64,000 bases of DNA from Clostridium magnum DSM 2767 (GTDB lineage: Bacteria > Bacillota > Clostridia > Clostridiales > Clostridiaceae): contig NZ_LWAE01000003.1 in the NCBI RefSeq assembly GCF_001623875.1, positions 434,001 through 498,000 on the forward strand. Reading direction: 5' to 3'. This document shows positions 17,526 through 26,548 of the stretch, piece by piece. The notes under the pieces were generated by a model. It made no database searches, was not told the origin of the DNA, and saw only the letters and a program-made list of their open reading frames with translations. The translations under genes and the position numbers were made by a program. Each line of letters begins with the position of its first letter. Position 1 is the first letter of the stretch.

Positions 17526-19253
17526 TTATTGAAGTTTTAGTATAAATTCTGTAACTGGAATAACCTTTTGATTCTCTATACTTACATATTCTAGCTTTAT
17601 ATTGTCCCCATCTCTTGCAAGTACTATATCTGCATTAACACCTTTATCCACCATAAATATACTATTAGATTCAGTATCAATTTTCAAATAAAATACAGTC
17701 TTACCACTTTCCACAACCTCATTAATTCTTACAATCTTGCCTTCCTTTTGTACTTTCTTTAGCTGCAAGTTATTATTAACTTTTACATCAGAATTTTGAT
17801 TTATTGAACCATCAACAATAGCTTTTTTAAATGCTTCTAATAGATCCGCCTTATTATCTGCAAGCACTGAGTACTTACTTTGAGCAGTGACAAGTCCAAG
17901 TTTTACAAAGGAACCATCAGTCTTGTTAACTACAGGTACAATCCAAGTATCCACTCCATAAAGATTATATAATATTGGTTGAGCTGTAGCCCAGTTTGAT
18001 TTATTAGCTCCTAAAAGCTTATCAATAGAGTTCATAGATCCTTCTCCATTTAGGAAGCCTGGTGTTTTATAGTAGGTCATATCACCACTTCTTGTATTCA
18101 TTAGGGTGTATCCTGTCATAGTAGTAGATGTACTAGAGGTATTGGTGTGATCTGTAAAGAAATAGAAACCACCATTGCTTCCTATAACTCCAACTACCTG
18201 ATTAGACTCCACTTCTAACCCCTTTAAGTTAACACTAGAAGCCCATTGAGTTGGAATATGAACACCCTTTTGACCAATTACTGAGTTAATCAATCCCCTT
18301 TGATATCTTCCGAAATATCTATTATAAGTTTCTGCAACTTGAGATGTATAAACCTGATCAACCCAAGCTGGAACCTTATCCTTTGAGAAATTCTGCACCT
18401 CTCCAGTTTTTGTATTATAAAGAAGAACTCCCTCTACAATTATTCCAGTTCTTCCATACTTATAATGTCCATAGGAGCCTACGTAGTATGGATTTAAATT
18501 GTCATCTAATTCCACATTAGCATTTAATAGTATTTTATCTGATGCATAAGCTCTTAGTTTTCTATATATATTATGATTTAGTACAAGAGATTCACCATAC
18601 TTATAAGAAACAGATACTAGCTTTGCATCCTCTAATCTTTCTGCTGAGACATATATTATACCAGGCAATTCCTTATTTAAAAAAGCCTTTAAATCACCCT
18701 CTATATCTATAGGTGCTACATAATATGCGCCTTTTTCTGTTTTAGTAAGAGTAACCTGTCCTACTTTATAAAGACTTGGATTAGGTAGTGAACCTATTAG
18801 TGTCTGCATCTGATAATAAGCTGTCTCTGGAGGAATAATTATAATATTTTCTGTATCAATTTTAGGTGACTGCTTATCACTTTCTTTTACATTAGTCATT
18901 GTGTATAGGTTTTTTGTTCCTCCATATACGTATGGAGCTGAAGAATACACTATACTAGCTGCTAAAAGAACTAAAAACATAGCATTAAATTTATTTACCA
19001 CTATATCTTTGCCCTCTTTTAGATTTCTTTTGTTTAGAACACTAGCAGAACCAAATATTAGCTGAAACAAGGCAACCCACTTTAAGTTTGCTATTACAAA
19101 TGATATACTTCTATCTTCATTACCAGCATAGAATACTGTAAAGGAATAAACAAAACCTATTAAATATCTTATAATTTGTTCAAGCTTAGAACTCTTTTTA
19201 AAGTTAAAGTTCAAAAACAATATTGGAAACAAGAAATACCATAAAATAACCAT
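17526..19253 (-). CDS. Large membrane protein of unknown function
   Basis: 575 residues. The first 110 residues contain four hydrophobic segments (about 3-17, 27-43, 57-73 and 88-108). The remainder is a long, soluble, extracytoplasmic region rich in Y, T, G and N, with no Cys and no recognisable enzymatic motif; blocks such as GRTGIIVEGVLLYNTKTGEV and VYTSQVAETYNRYFGRYQRG look structured. A C-terminal beta-rich module (about 510-575) resembles a small OB-like fold by pattern only. GGAG precedes the ATG at 19251-19253. No partner genes; it is bounded by the interlocked repeats downstream and a terminator upstream. I do not recognise the family. Confidence 0.7.
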   Translation of the reverse strand: MVILWYFLFPILFLNFNFKKSSKLEQIIRYLIGFVYSFTVFYAGNEDRSISFVIANLKWVALFQLIFGSASVLNKRNLKEGKDIVVNKFNAMFLVLLAASIVYSSAPYVYGGTKNLYTMTNVKESDKQSPKIDTENIIIIPPETAYYQMQTLIGSLPNPSLYKVGQVTLTKTEKGAYYVAPIDIEGDLKAFLNKELPGIIYVSAERLEDAKLVSVSYKYGESLVLNHNIYRKLRAYASDKILLNANVELDDNLNPYYVGSYGHYKYGRTGIIVEGVLLYNTKTGEVQNFSKDKVPAWVDQVYTSQVAETYNRYFGRYQRGLINSVIGQKGVHIPTQWASSVNLKGLEVESNQVVGVIGSNGGFYFFTDHTNTSSTSTTMTGYTLMNTRSGDMTYYKTPGFLNGEGSMNSIDKLLGANKSNWATAQPILYNLYGVDTWIVPVVNKTDGSFVKLGLVTAQSKYSVLADNKADLLEAFKKAIVDGSINQNSDVKVNNNLQLKKVQKEGKIVRINEVVESGKTVFYLKIDTESNSIFMVDKGVNADIVLARDGDNIKLEYVSIENQKVIPVTEFILKLQ

Positions 19254-19389
19254 ACACTTTTCTCCTAACTTTTAATATGATATTAATTAACTCTTTATAT
19301 AATTCATTATACAACTTTATATTATTTATTTCAATAGAACATTATATAAATTTTCATCTCAATTAACCAATAATGTTTAGTTTAGAAAA

Positions 19390-19425
19390 AAACACTAGTT
19401 TATTACACCTAATAAACTAGTGTTT
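19390..19425 (-). terminator. Terminator of the acetyltransferase gene
   Basis: A 15-bp perfect stem (AAACACTAGTTTATT with AATAAACTAGTGTTT) around a 6-nt loop; on the minus strand it is followed by a run of seven T. It ends the GNAT gene at 19450. Confidence 0.92.
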
Positions 19426-19449
19426 CCCGGGATTTATCTAGATTTGTCT

Positions 19450-19878
19450 TTATTTTATCCATGACATAATATATTCTTTATAACTAGAGTCTTCATTGAT
19501 TTGCTCTTTCTTTATTAAAAAATCACAATCTTTATAAAAATTCACTGCTGATATATTTTCAGTATAAACCCCTAATTCTAATGTGGAATATTGAGATTTG
19601 CAATAATTCACTAGTTTTTTGCCAATACCTTGTCTATGATACTCTTCTAAAACAAACAATGCGCCAATAAATGAATCGTCCACAATACTTATAAATCCTT
19701 TGATTATATCATTTTCTTTATAAACAAAAGTAGTAGACACAGGTAAGTACTGCTCTTTAACAATATTATAATTTTTAATCCAATAATTCTTTGGTATAAA
19801 ACTATGTGCGCTAATGTTAGTCTCTAACCATATATCCATAACTTCTTCTATTTCAAAGCTTTCTAGTCTCTTAATCAT
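19450..19878 (-). CDS. GNAT-family N-acetyltransferase
   Basis: 142 residues. The acetyl-CoA binding motif A is VLEEYHRQGIGKKLVNYCK near residues 78-96 (the R-Q-G-I-G-K core), followed by LELGVYTENISAVNFYKDC, the typical motif B. This places it in the GCN5-related family of small cytoplasmic acetyltransferases; the substrate (small molecule or protein) cannot be told. The ATG at 19876-19878 is supported by AAAGGAG seven bases upstream; the frame extends ten codons further without such a site. Monocistronic, with its own terminator. Confidence 0.87.
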   Translation of the reverse strand: MIKRLESFEIEEVMDIWLETNISAHSFIPKNYWIKNYNIVKEQYLPVSTTFVYKENDIIKGFISIVDDSFIGALFVLEEYHRQGIGKKLVNYCKSQYSTLELGVYTENISAVNFYKDCDFLIKKEQINEDSSYKEYIMSWIK

Positions 19879-19987
19879 GTTTCTCTCCTTTAATTTTTTT
19901 AGAAACAACCTATGAAAACTAAATTTAGCAACTTATGTTAAATTATGTTTCTAGTGCATTATTATAATAAACTTTATTCTATATTGT

Positions 19988-21247
19988 TTATTTTTCAGTT
20001 AAAGGATACTCTACTCTCTTTACTCCTATACAAGGAATACTAGATTTCATAAACAAATACCAGCCTATGAGCGATAAACATGAAAAAATAGTTATTATAA
20101 TTCCAAGTCCCTCAACCATATTCCCCCATGGCATGGAAGCTATTGACATACCTATGCTGCCTAAGATTGTAAATAAAGTATTAATTAGTGAAGATGCTGA
20201 ACCTGTATCCCCTTTTTGTTGTTCGAAGAGCACGTTAGTACTAAAAGGTCTAATAGCACTACCAGTTACTGACATAATAATAAAGGACATCAAAAATATT
20301 ACTGGGGACAATGTACCAACTGACATTACCAATAATCCACTGAAAACAGATAAAGCAAAACATCCTATTGGAAAAGCCTTTTTATTAATATTACTTAAAA
20401 ATTTAACATATATAACTGGCCCCAAAATAGATATCAAAGCATTTGCTGCAAAAAAATAGCTATAAGATTGTTCACTAAGTCTAAAATAATCAACATAAAT
20501 ATATGATGAGATAGCTATATACCCCATAAATGGCAATGCATTTAGTGAAAATATAACTGTTGGAATAAAGAAGCTTTTATTTTTTGATACTGTAAATAAA
20601 CGCCCTATAGAACCTATGATAGTTCCTGTATACCTTTCTTCCTCTTTTAGTGTTTCTCTATACAAAATGGTTAATAACAGGTTTATAACGCTTACTACTG
20701 TCAGGGCCCAAAAAGCACCTCTCCAATCAGAAAACTTCAAAATCAAAGCACCGATAATTGGAGCAATCATAGGTGCAAGACCAGAAATTGATTGAGTGAT
20801 TGCCAAGATGCTTTCTCTTTTTTTACCCGAAAAACAATCTTTTATTATAGCTACAGAAACAGATGTAATACCACCTGCACCGATTCCCTGCATTGCCCTT
20901 GATAAAATAAGAAAATAAACATCAGTAGAAAGTGCACAGGAAACACTACTAATTATATAAATTATTGCCCCCACAGTAAGAATAGGTTTCCGACCATATT
21001 TATCACTTAAAGGTCCCCAAAGTAAAATCCCTACCGCATAACAAACGAAAAAAGAGCTTAATGTTAAATTGGTTATAGCAGAATTACTTGCAAAGTATGA
21101 ACTCATGGTAGGCAAAGCCGGTAAATATAAATCAGTAGAAAGTGGTATAAAGGCATTCATTAATGCTATGAAAGCTATAAGACCTTTATTACCTAAATAC
21201 TTCTGATTGTTTCCTGATTCGGTGCTTTTGCACTCTGTTATATTCAT
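19988..21247 (-). CDS. Bcr/CflA-family MFS drug efflux transporter
   Basis: 419 residues, 12 predicted transmembrane helices. The family motifs are PLSTDLYLPALPTM in TM1, GPLSDKYGRKPIL in loop 2-3 (MFS motif A) and SRAMQGIGAGGITSVSVAIIKD in TM4-5. Such proton-driven exporters give low-level resistance to bicyclomycin, chloramphenicol or sulfonamides, or export amino acids. AGGGGGG lies 6 nt before the ATG. Monocistronic; upstream intergenic DNA (21248-21550) has only the terminator of the nitroreductase gene and an AT-rich promoter region. Confidence 0.92.
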   Translation of the reverse strand: MNITECKSTESGNNQKYLGNKGLIAFIALMNAFIPLSTDLYLPALPTMSSYFASNSAITNLTLSSFFVCYAVGILLWGPLSDKYGRKPILTVGAIIYIISSVSCALSTDVYFLILSRAMQGIGAGGITSVSVAIIKDCFSGKKRESILAITQSISGLAPMIAPIIGALILKFSDWRGAFWALTVVSVINLLLTILYRETLKEEERYTGTIIGSIGRLFTVSKNKSFFIPTVIFSLNALPFMGYIAISSYIYVDYFRLSEQSYSYFFAANALISILGPVIYVKFLSNINKKAFPIGCFALSVFSGLLVMSVGTLSPVIFLMSFIIMSVTGSAIRPFSTNVLFEQQKGDTGSASSLINTLFTILGSIGMSIASMPWGNMVEGLGIIITIFSCLSLIGWYLFMKSSIPCIGVKRVEYPLTEK

Positions 21248-21550
21248 TTTTATCCCCCCTAATTTGTAGAATATACTTTTCTCAAAGTTCTCTAAAAATT
21301 CTTTACTATATTATGTATATATGTTTTTTTAATTTTTGTTCCATAAGTTGATATACCTTCCATACAATTTTATTCTTTCATATTAATGCACATCAATACA
21401 ATACGACAGCACTATATCACATAACATAAATTATAACATATTTCCAGTTAATCTTACAGAAATAGTATAATTTTTATTTATGTGCTTAACTAAATAAAGG
21501 TGAGTTAATTTTCTTCACCTCACCCTTTATATTAACTCTCCATCAACAAC
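21248..21550. other. Intergenic region with promoter DNA and a terminator
   Basis: About 300 bp between two minus-strand genes. It is very AT-rich and has no open frame worth calling. The hairpin at 21494-21530 is listed separately. I see no riboswitch or conserved element in the rest. Confidence 0.6.
21494..21530 (-). terminator. Terminator downstream of the nitroreductase gene
   Basis: ATAAAGGTGAG pairs with CTCACCCTTTAT with one bulged C; T-rich flanks on the minus strand. Confidence 0.6.
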
Positions 21551-22372
21551 TTATTTCCAAATTATATCCGCTTCTTTTCTTGGTACAGTTCTAAAATATT
21601 TTACATCAGGATATCCTATTACCATACAAGTCACTATTTTTTTACCTTCCTTTACACCAAGAAAATTCATCATTTTCTCGTTACCTTGTGAAGCTCTTAC
21701 TAAAAATCCACTGAATAATGTTCCAAGGTCTAAAGCATTAGTCATAAGTTCCATATTTGAAGAAGCTAATGCACCATTTACATCTGAGTTAGCTGTAACT
21801 ATTATTACTGCAGGAGCATTAAAAAACAATTTATCATTTTCCTTAGGATTTGCTTTAAAATCCTCGTACATTTTTATCCACATTTCTGCATATCTTTTAA
21901 ATACTGTAGTCTGTGGAGTCAAATTAGCTAATAACTCTTCTCCTATTTTCTTTAGACTTTCTAAAGTTAGCTCTTTTAACTCTTGTATTCCATCCCTTAC
22001 TACTATAAAGGACACATCCTGCATGTTACTTCCAGTTTGAGTATATCTACCTGCTTCTATAATCTTAGAAAGCTTTTCTTCTTCTACCTCTTTATCCTTA
22101 AATTGTCTTACAGTTCTTCTGAATTTAATAAAATTTAGCAAATTGTCTGCATCAACTAAAAAATCTTCCTTATTATAATTCTTCACTTCTTCCATATTAT
22201 ATTCTTCTGTCCATACTGCATCTTTAGGACAAACAGCAATACAATGTCCACATTTCATACAACTTACATTATTAATCTTAGCTTTACCATCAACTATTTC
22301 TATGTCTCTTAGAAAACAATCCTTAACACATTGTCCACAACCAATACACTTTTCGTTATTTACATTCATCAT
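21551..22372 (-). CDS. Ferredoxin-nitroreductase fusion protein
   Basis: About 273 residues. The N-terminal 60 residues hold two 4Fe-4S motifs (CIGCGQCVKDC and CMKCGHCIAVCP); residues 80-270 are an FMN-dependent nitroreductase domain (RRTVRQFKDKEVEEEKL, GRYTQTGSN, GYPDVKYFRTVPRKEADIIW). Electrons from ferredoxin-like clusters would reduce nitro, quinone or enone substrates in the cytoplasm. The ATG at 22370-22372 follows GGGAG by about 11 nt; a GTG four codons up overlaps that site. It is divergent from a LysR-type gene that probably controlled it. Confidence 0.9.
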   Translation of the reverse strand: MMNVNNEKCIGCGQCVKDCFLRDIEIVDGKAKINNVSCMKCGHCIAVCPKDAVWTEEYNMEEVKNYNKEDFLVDADNLLNFIKFRRTVRQFKDKEVEEEKLSKIIEAGRYTQTGSNMQDVSFIVVRDGIQELKELTLESLKKIGEELLANLTPQTTVFKRYAEMWIKMYEDFKANPKENDKLFFNAPAVIIVTANSDVNGALASSNMELMTNALDLGTLFSGFLVRASQGNEKMMNFLGVKEGKKIVTCMVIGYPDVKYFRTVPRKEADIIWK

Positions 22373-22581
22373 ATAATAATCCACTCCCTAAAGTTCTTAT
22401 TTTAATAGTTCTTTGACTTATATATAAATAAAATTTATAATAAATTTATGTAAGTGTACAACTTTTTATCAGTACATTAGGATTATATCACCAAACAATT
22501 AGTTATGTCTAATTAATAATATTCACCTAACTATAACCTAAAGTTATAGAAAACAGTATTTCATTTTTAATAAAATATAGA

Positions 22582-22619
22582 ATTCCAATTGTTAAAGCCT
22601 AATTACTCATAGTTGGAAT
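22582..22619. promoter_or_regulatory. Inverted repeat in front of the lysR gene
   Basis: ATTCCAA (22582-22588) and TTGGAAT (22613-22619) form a symmetric pair 23 nt before the LysR start and inside the divergent intergenic region, where LysR-type regulators usually bind. Confidence 0.4.
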
Positions 22620-22641
22620 CATATAATTAAGGAGTGCATAT

Positions 22642-23523
22642 ATGAATTTACAACAACTACAATATTTCCAAAAAATAGCCGATACTGAAAACTTCACTAC
22701 TGCTGCCGCCTTAGCATCGGTAACCCAGCCCGCTTTAAGTAAAGCTATTTCCAAATTAGAAGCTGAGTTAAATGTACCTTTATTTGAAAGAAATGGCCGT
22801 AATATTAAGCTTACCTCTTTTGGAGAAGCATTTCAAAAGCATGCTAATGTAGCTTTGTCAGAGATCGAAAAAGGAATTCGTGAATTAGAAGATATGGCAA
22901 ACCCCGATAGAGGAATTATTTCTATTGCGTCTACTCACTGTATTGGTACTTACTTCATGCCTTTTATCATTAGTGATTTTTTAGGCTGCTTTCCTAACAC
23001 TAAATTTCAATTTAATCACGAATCTACACCAGAAGTATTAACAGATTTAAAGGATGGTAAAATAGATTTAGGATTTTATGATAAAATCACTAGTATTAGT
23101 GCAAATGCCGAAATTAAGTCAATACCAGTAAAAAGAGAATAGTATGTTTTGATTGTTCCAAAAAACCACCCTCTTTCAAATCATACAGAAGTTTCTTTAA
23201 AAGACTTGAAAGAGGAGTCTTTTATTGTCTTTAACCAAGGAGACAAGGACACTATGGTTTCTTATTCTGAGTTTATTGGTTATACCCCTAAGATATCCAT
23301 AGAACCTAATGAAGTTAGCATGCTTGGAGGCTTAGTTGCTGCCGGTGCTGGTATTACCATTGTTCCCAATAATCCTCTTCTTAATACAAATACAATTTCT
23401 ATAATAAAGATAAAAGAGGATATTGGCTATAGAACTATTTATATGGGTTGGATTAAAGATTCTTACATGTCCCCTATTGCAGCTAAGTTTAGGGATTTTG
23501 TAATCTCACTAACAAATAAGTAA
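22642..23523 (+). pseudogene. LysR-family regulator gene with an in-frame TAG
   Basis: The first 166 codons encode the winged HTH (MNLQQLQYFQKIADTENFTTAA, QPALSKAISKLEAELNVPLFER) and the start of the co-inducer domain. A TAG at 23140-23142 interrupts the phrase KRE*YVLIVPKNHPLSNH; the same frame then continues 124 codons to a normal C-terminus (GLVAAGAGITIVPNN, RDFVISLTNK). A single base change at a usual E, K or Q codon explains it. A TTG at 23149 has no ribosome-binding site, so re-initiation is unlikely. A truncated 166-residue DNA-binding product might still be made. The gene is divergent from the nitroreductase gene. Confidence 0.88.
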
Positions 23524-23617
23524 TGAATTACAGCTTCTCACTAATACCTTTTTATGTTACAATATCGAAGTATATTTACTTGTGCGTACCAATTAGATAT
23601 TTATAGGAGGAACTTAA

Positions 23618-24724
23618 ATGGAACAATTTGCGAAAGAACTAATAACTAGACAAGGCTCCTCCAGCGCAGGAGAAACATGTCATAAATGGAGTTATGCAGC
23701 TAAATTAGTGCAACAGTATGGAGTAGATTCACTAACTTATCTTACTTTAGAGAAAGATAAGAATCATTTCTTTGGGTTAAACACAGAAGGTTTCATTGCT
23801 TATGTAGTTATAGATAAGATAATAATTTGTATGGGAAACCCAGTTTGTTCAGAATCTAATATGGAAGGATTATTCGAAGAGTTCTTAGCCTTTTGTAGAA
23901 TGAAAAGATGTAGAGTATGTTTTTGCTCAATCAGTAAGGAATTTTCAGTGTTTTTAAAAAAGCATGGATTTCTAATATCAAAATATGGTGAAGAGGCCCT
24001 GTTAGATTTAGATATTTATGACCTAAAAGGCAGTAGTAAGTTAAAATTAAGGCAGAAACTAAAGAGAGCTGAAAAAGCTGGGATTACAATATTAGAGTAC
24101 TTCCCTCAGAAGCTGAGAGACTATAATCTAGAGCAGAAAATAGTACAGATATCAGAAGAATGGCTTACAAATAAAAATGGAAAGCTAGGATTTACTTTGG
24201 GAGAATTAAACTTGGACACTCCTCTAGCTAGAAGATACTTTGTTGCAGTTGATGAAAATGATGATTTGCATGCAATTTTGATGTTTTCCCCTTTTGATAA
24301 TGGACAAGGATATTTTCTAGATGTTATGAGAAGGAGCTCAAACTCAGTTCCAGGTGTAATGGAAAAATCCATTGTTGATGCCGCTATGAGGATGAAGAAC
24401 GAAGGAGTTAAGATAGTTAGTCTTGGACTAGCACCTCTTGCTGGAATGTTATCTGAAAAAGAAAGTTCTACCTTCCTTGAAAGAGGAATGGACTTTGTTT
24501 ATAAAAACATTAGTCAAGGTTATAACTTTAAGGCACTTCATGATTATAAGAAGAAATTTGCACCCACTCGCTGGGAACCAAGATATATAGCACACGACTC
24601 TAGACTTTCTCCAATTAAAGTTGCTTATGTAATGATTAAAGCAAGAAAAAGTGAAGGTATTTGGAAGCAGCTCATATTAGGATTATGGGAAGCTAAAAAG
24701 ATCTTTGCAATTAAAAATAAGTAA
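23618..24724 (+). CDS. DUF2156 protein (MprF C-terminal-like aminoacyl-lipid synthase domain)
   Basis: 368 residues. This matches the soluble GNAT-fold catalytic domain of phosphatidylglycerol lysyltransferases without the membrane flippase half. Key blocks: RQKLKRAEKAGI, the GYFLDVMRR strand, GVMEKSIVDAAMRM, VSLGLAPLAGM and YNFKALHDYKKKFAPTRWEPRYIA, the last being the signature of the family. It would transfer an amino acid from charged tRNA onto a lipid or another acceptor; without the membrane domain the acceptor is open. Strong AGGAGG site. It follows the broken lysR gene by 95 bp and has its own terminator. Confidence 0.85.
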   Translation: MEQFAKELITRQGSSSAGETCHKWSYAAKLVQQYGVDSLTYLTLEKDKNHFFGLNTEGFIAYVVIDKIIICMGNPVCSESNMEGLFEEFLAFCRMKRCRVCFCSISKEFSVFLKKHGFLISKYGEEALLDLDIYDLKGSSKLKLRQKLKRAEKAGITILEYFPQKLRDYNLEQKIVQISEEWLTNKNGKLGFTLGELNLDTPLARRYFVAVDENDDLHAILMFSPFDNGQGYFLDVMRRSSNSVPGVMEKSIVDAAMRMKNEGVKIVSLGLAPLAGMLSEKESSTFLERGMDFVYKNISQGYNFKALHDYKKKFAPTRWEPRYIAHDSRLSPIKVAYVMIKARKSEGIWKQLILGLWEAKKIFAIKNK

Positions 24725-24770
24725 ACTCTCTATGAATTAGAATAATAGTTTATTCAACTTTATATGTAAT

Positions 24771-24804
24771 AAAGTCCCCACCTATTATTTTAGATAGGGA
24801 CTTT
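24771..24804. terminator. Bidirectional terminator
   Basis: AAAGTCCC pairs with GGGACTTT, with CTAT/ATAG extending the stem; it separates the convergent DUF2156 and hemerythrin genes. Confidence 0.8.
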
Positions 24805-24820
24805 GTTATATACTGTTAAG

Positions 24821-25231
24821 CTATTTTTGCTTTAAATAATCAGCGTACTTTCTATCTGATACCATAATGTGGTTAGTAATCCACTGTGATAAGAAATCAA
24901 GAAGTTCTAATATAGTTTTTCTTTGATTATCATCAATATCCTCCCTTGAGGCTATTGATTTTATTTTATATATATAATAATAATGCTCTTCTTCTTGATC
25001 ATGAAGTTCTTTGTAATTAAGTTCTTTTAACATTTTTTCCTCATAACTGAAATGATATTCTGTATATTCTAACAGCTTATCAATTACGGTCATTATTTCA
25101 TCATAATGATCATATCCATCATCCAATATAGCGATATCATAAACCTCGTCTCCTATTTCTAAAAGTCTTTTATGTTGAGCATCAATTTCATCAATATTTA
25201 AACAATAATCTTCTTTCCACTTAAATGACAT
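24821..25231 (-). CDS. Bacteriohemerythrin
   Basis: 136 residues, a single-domain four-helix hemerythrin. Diiron ligands are visible: His in DAQHKRLLEIG, HFSYEEKML (H and E), HDQEEEH (two H) and the terminal HIMVSDRKYADYL (H and D). It binds O2 reversibly or senses it, useful in an oxygen-sensitive clostridium. AGGAGG precedes the ATG. Monocistronic. Confidence 0.93.
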   Translation of the reverse strand: MSFKWKEDYCLNIDEIDAQHKRLLEIGDEVYDIAILDDGYDHYDEIMTVIDKLLEYTEYHFSYEEKMLKELNYKELHDQEEEHYYYIYKIKSIASREDIDDNQRKTILELLDFLSQWITNHIMVSDRKYADYLKQK

Positions 25232-25371
25232 TTCCAGTCCTCCTAAAATAAAATAATAATTAATTAATATTCATTATCAATATATAATATTTATATTCTA
25301 TCAAAAGTAATATATAAATTCAAGACAAAAATTTATTCCTTATATCAATCTTTAATTAGTTATCTGTTTGA

Positions 25372-25848
25372 CTATAATAAGTCTTCAATAAATTCTCTAA
25401 AATTTAAAACCCTATAGGAATCCAAAACATGCTTTGCACTGTTTATCATTTTTTTATCATCAGTAACTAAAATATAGTCTTTATGTTCTTTACAAATACG
25501 AATAAGGCTAAAGTCATTTACAGAAATTTTATTTCCATTAACTAAATACATGTTACTATTAGAAGTATGCTTAATAAAGTCACTATATGTATTAATTTCT
25601 GTAGATTTACTGTTATCATTATTTATAATATGGTTGAGTAACTTTATAAACCTATTTGAAAGTATAGGAACTCCCCCTATTTCTTTAAACTCTTTTCTAG
25701 ATAACTCACCTGCTATATCTTGATGAATTTTAAAATCCATTTCCTCTGATTTTTCTATATCATCTAATAGAGTAGGATATTCTCTCCAAATTTTTATTAC
25801 TATGTTAGTGTCTAATAAGTATGTTCTTTTAATCATCTCTCCTATCAA
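25372..25848 (-). CDS. DUF4411 / PIN-domain protein
   Basis: About 158 residues (154 from the internal Met). A PIN-like nuclease fold is indicated by YLLDTNIVIKIW at the start (first acidic residue), the middle glutamate in IAGELSRKEF, DFSLIRIC and TDDKKMINSAK near the end. DUF4411 proteins are usually toxin-like and paired with a small antitoxin or an ImmA/HTH gene; here the small gene 25941-26084 lies just upstream on the same strand and is a candidate partner. Start uncertain between TTG at 25846-25848 and ATG at 25834-25836; both lie close to GGAG sequences. Confidence 0.75.
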   Translation of the reverse strand: MIGEMIKRTYLLDTNIVIKIWREYPTLLDDIEKSEEMDFKIHQDIAGELSRKEFKEIGGVPILSNRFIKLLNHIINNDNSKSTEINTYSDFIKHTSNSNMYLVNGNKISVNDFSLIRICKEHKDYILVTDDKKMINSAKHVLDSYRVLNFREFIEDLL

Positions 25849-25926
25849 CTCCTATATCTATTATTGCTTAGTCCTTTATTCTTTATTAAATGTTTTAGTT
25901 ATAATAAGTAAACATTTTTTTAATGA

Positions 25927-25950
25927 AAAGAAGCCTACTTCTAGGCTCCT
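25927..25950 (-). terminator. Terminator overlapping the end of the 47-aa gene
   Basis: GAGCCTA pairs with TAGGCTT on the minus strand, followed by CTTTTC. The stem includes the last codons of the small ORF, which is a compact gene end. Confidence 0.7.
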
Positions 25951-26084
25951 CTAAATACACTTAATTCTAACTCTATCATTTTATTATATTCTTCATGTGT
26001 TGCTACACTATTTAATTCTCTTTCATTATATATATTATACTTTTCCATAAGTGACTTAACATATCTATCTCTTTCAGATTTCAT
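25941..26084 (-). CDS. Small hypothetical protein (47 aa)
   Basis: Below the usual gene-finder size, but well formed: GAGGAG lies 10 nt before ATG 26082-26084 and a terminator overlaps the TAG. The product is charged and helical (MKSERDRYVKSLMEKYN..., ending SVFRGA). It lies about 90 bp upstream of the PIN-domain gene, so it could be an antitoxin, although the terminator between them argues for separate transcription. I do not recognise the family; a Spo0E-like phosphatase was considered but the S-x-x-x-D motif is absent. Confidence 0.6.
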   Translation of the reverse strand: MKSERDRYVKSLMEKYNIYNERELNSVATHEEYNKMIELELSVFRGA

Positions 26085-26251
26085 ATTCAACACTCCTCGT
26101 ATAATAAAACCTTTATCCATAATTGTTTATTTTCATTATATTCATTTTTATTAAAAATGAAGCAAAAGCCTTACATTAATGTTTACGTTTTAATCAATCA
26201 ATATTTTTTCTATAAGTTGTAAATAATATTATAGAGAAAGGAAGTGGATCT

Positions 26252-26410
26252 ATGAGCAAGGAAACTATGCCCGAAGGATATACCTTTAGCAATTTAACAA
26301 CAGAAGAGCTAAAATCCATTAGAGAAGCTGAAAAACAAATAAATCAGCAGCATGACAGTAATCTTTACCTAATTGCCTATGATAAGACAGGCAGACCGGA
26401 GCAGGAATAA
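26252..26410 (+). CDS. Small hypothetical protein (52 aa)
   Basis: A 52-codon gene with AAAGGAAGTGG 5 nt before the ATG and a strong terminator 20 nt after the stop. The product is MSKETMPEGYTFSNLTTEEL and then a helical KSIREAEKQINQQ segment and a C-terminal YDKTGRPEQE. Conserved-looking but not known to me. Confidence 0.65.
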   Translation: MSKETMPEGYTFSNLTTEELKSIREAEKQINQQHDSNLYLIAYDKTGRPEQE

Positions 26411-26431
26411 AGATTTCCGGATAAATGTAAC

Positions 26432-26461
26432 AACCGTACTGAATTTTTGTACAGTACGGTT
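26432..26461 (+). terminator. Rho-independent terminator
   Basis: AACCGTACTG pairs with CAGTACGGTT around a 10-nt loop, followed by CATTTTGGTTTTT. Confidence 0.85.
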
Positions 26462-26548
26462 CATTTTGGTTTTTATTCTTGATCCTTATAATTCTATCTT
26501 AGCATCAAATTCAGTTTTGGTTGCATTCCATAGGGCTCCATCTTTTGA

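Noticed and set aside
23140..23142. TAG codons in lysR and in the GH1 remnant as pyrrolysine
   Set aside because: Pyrrolysine genes are not expected in this organism, GH1 has other lesions, and TAG positions are not conserved residues of Pyl proteins.
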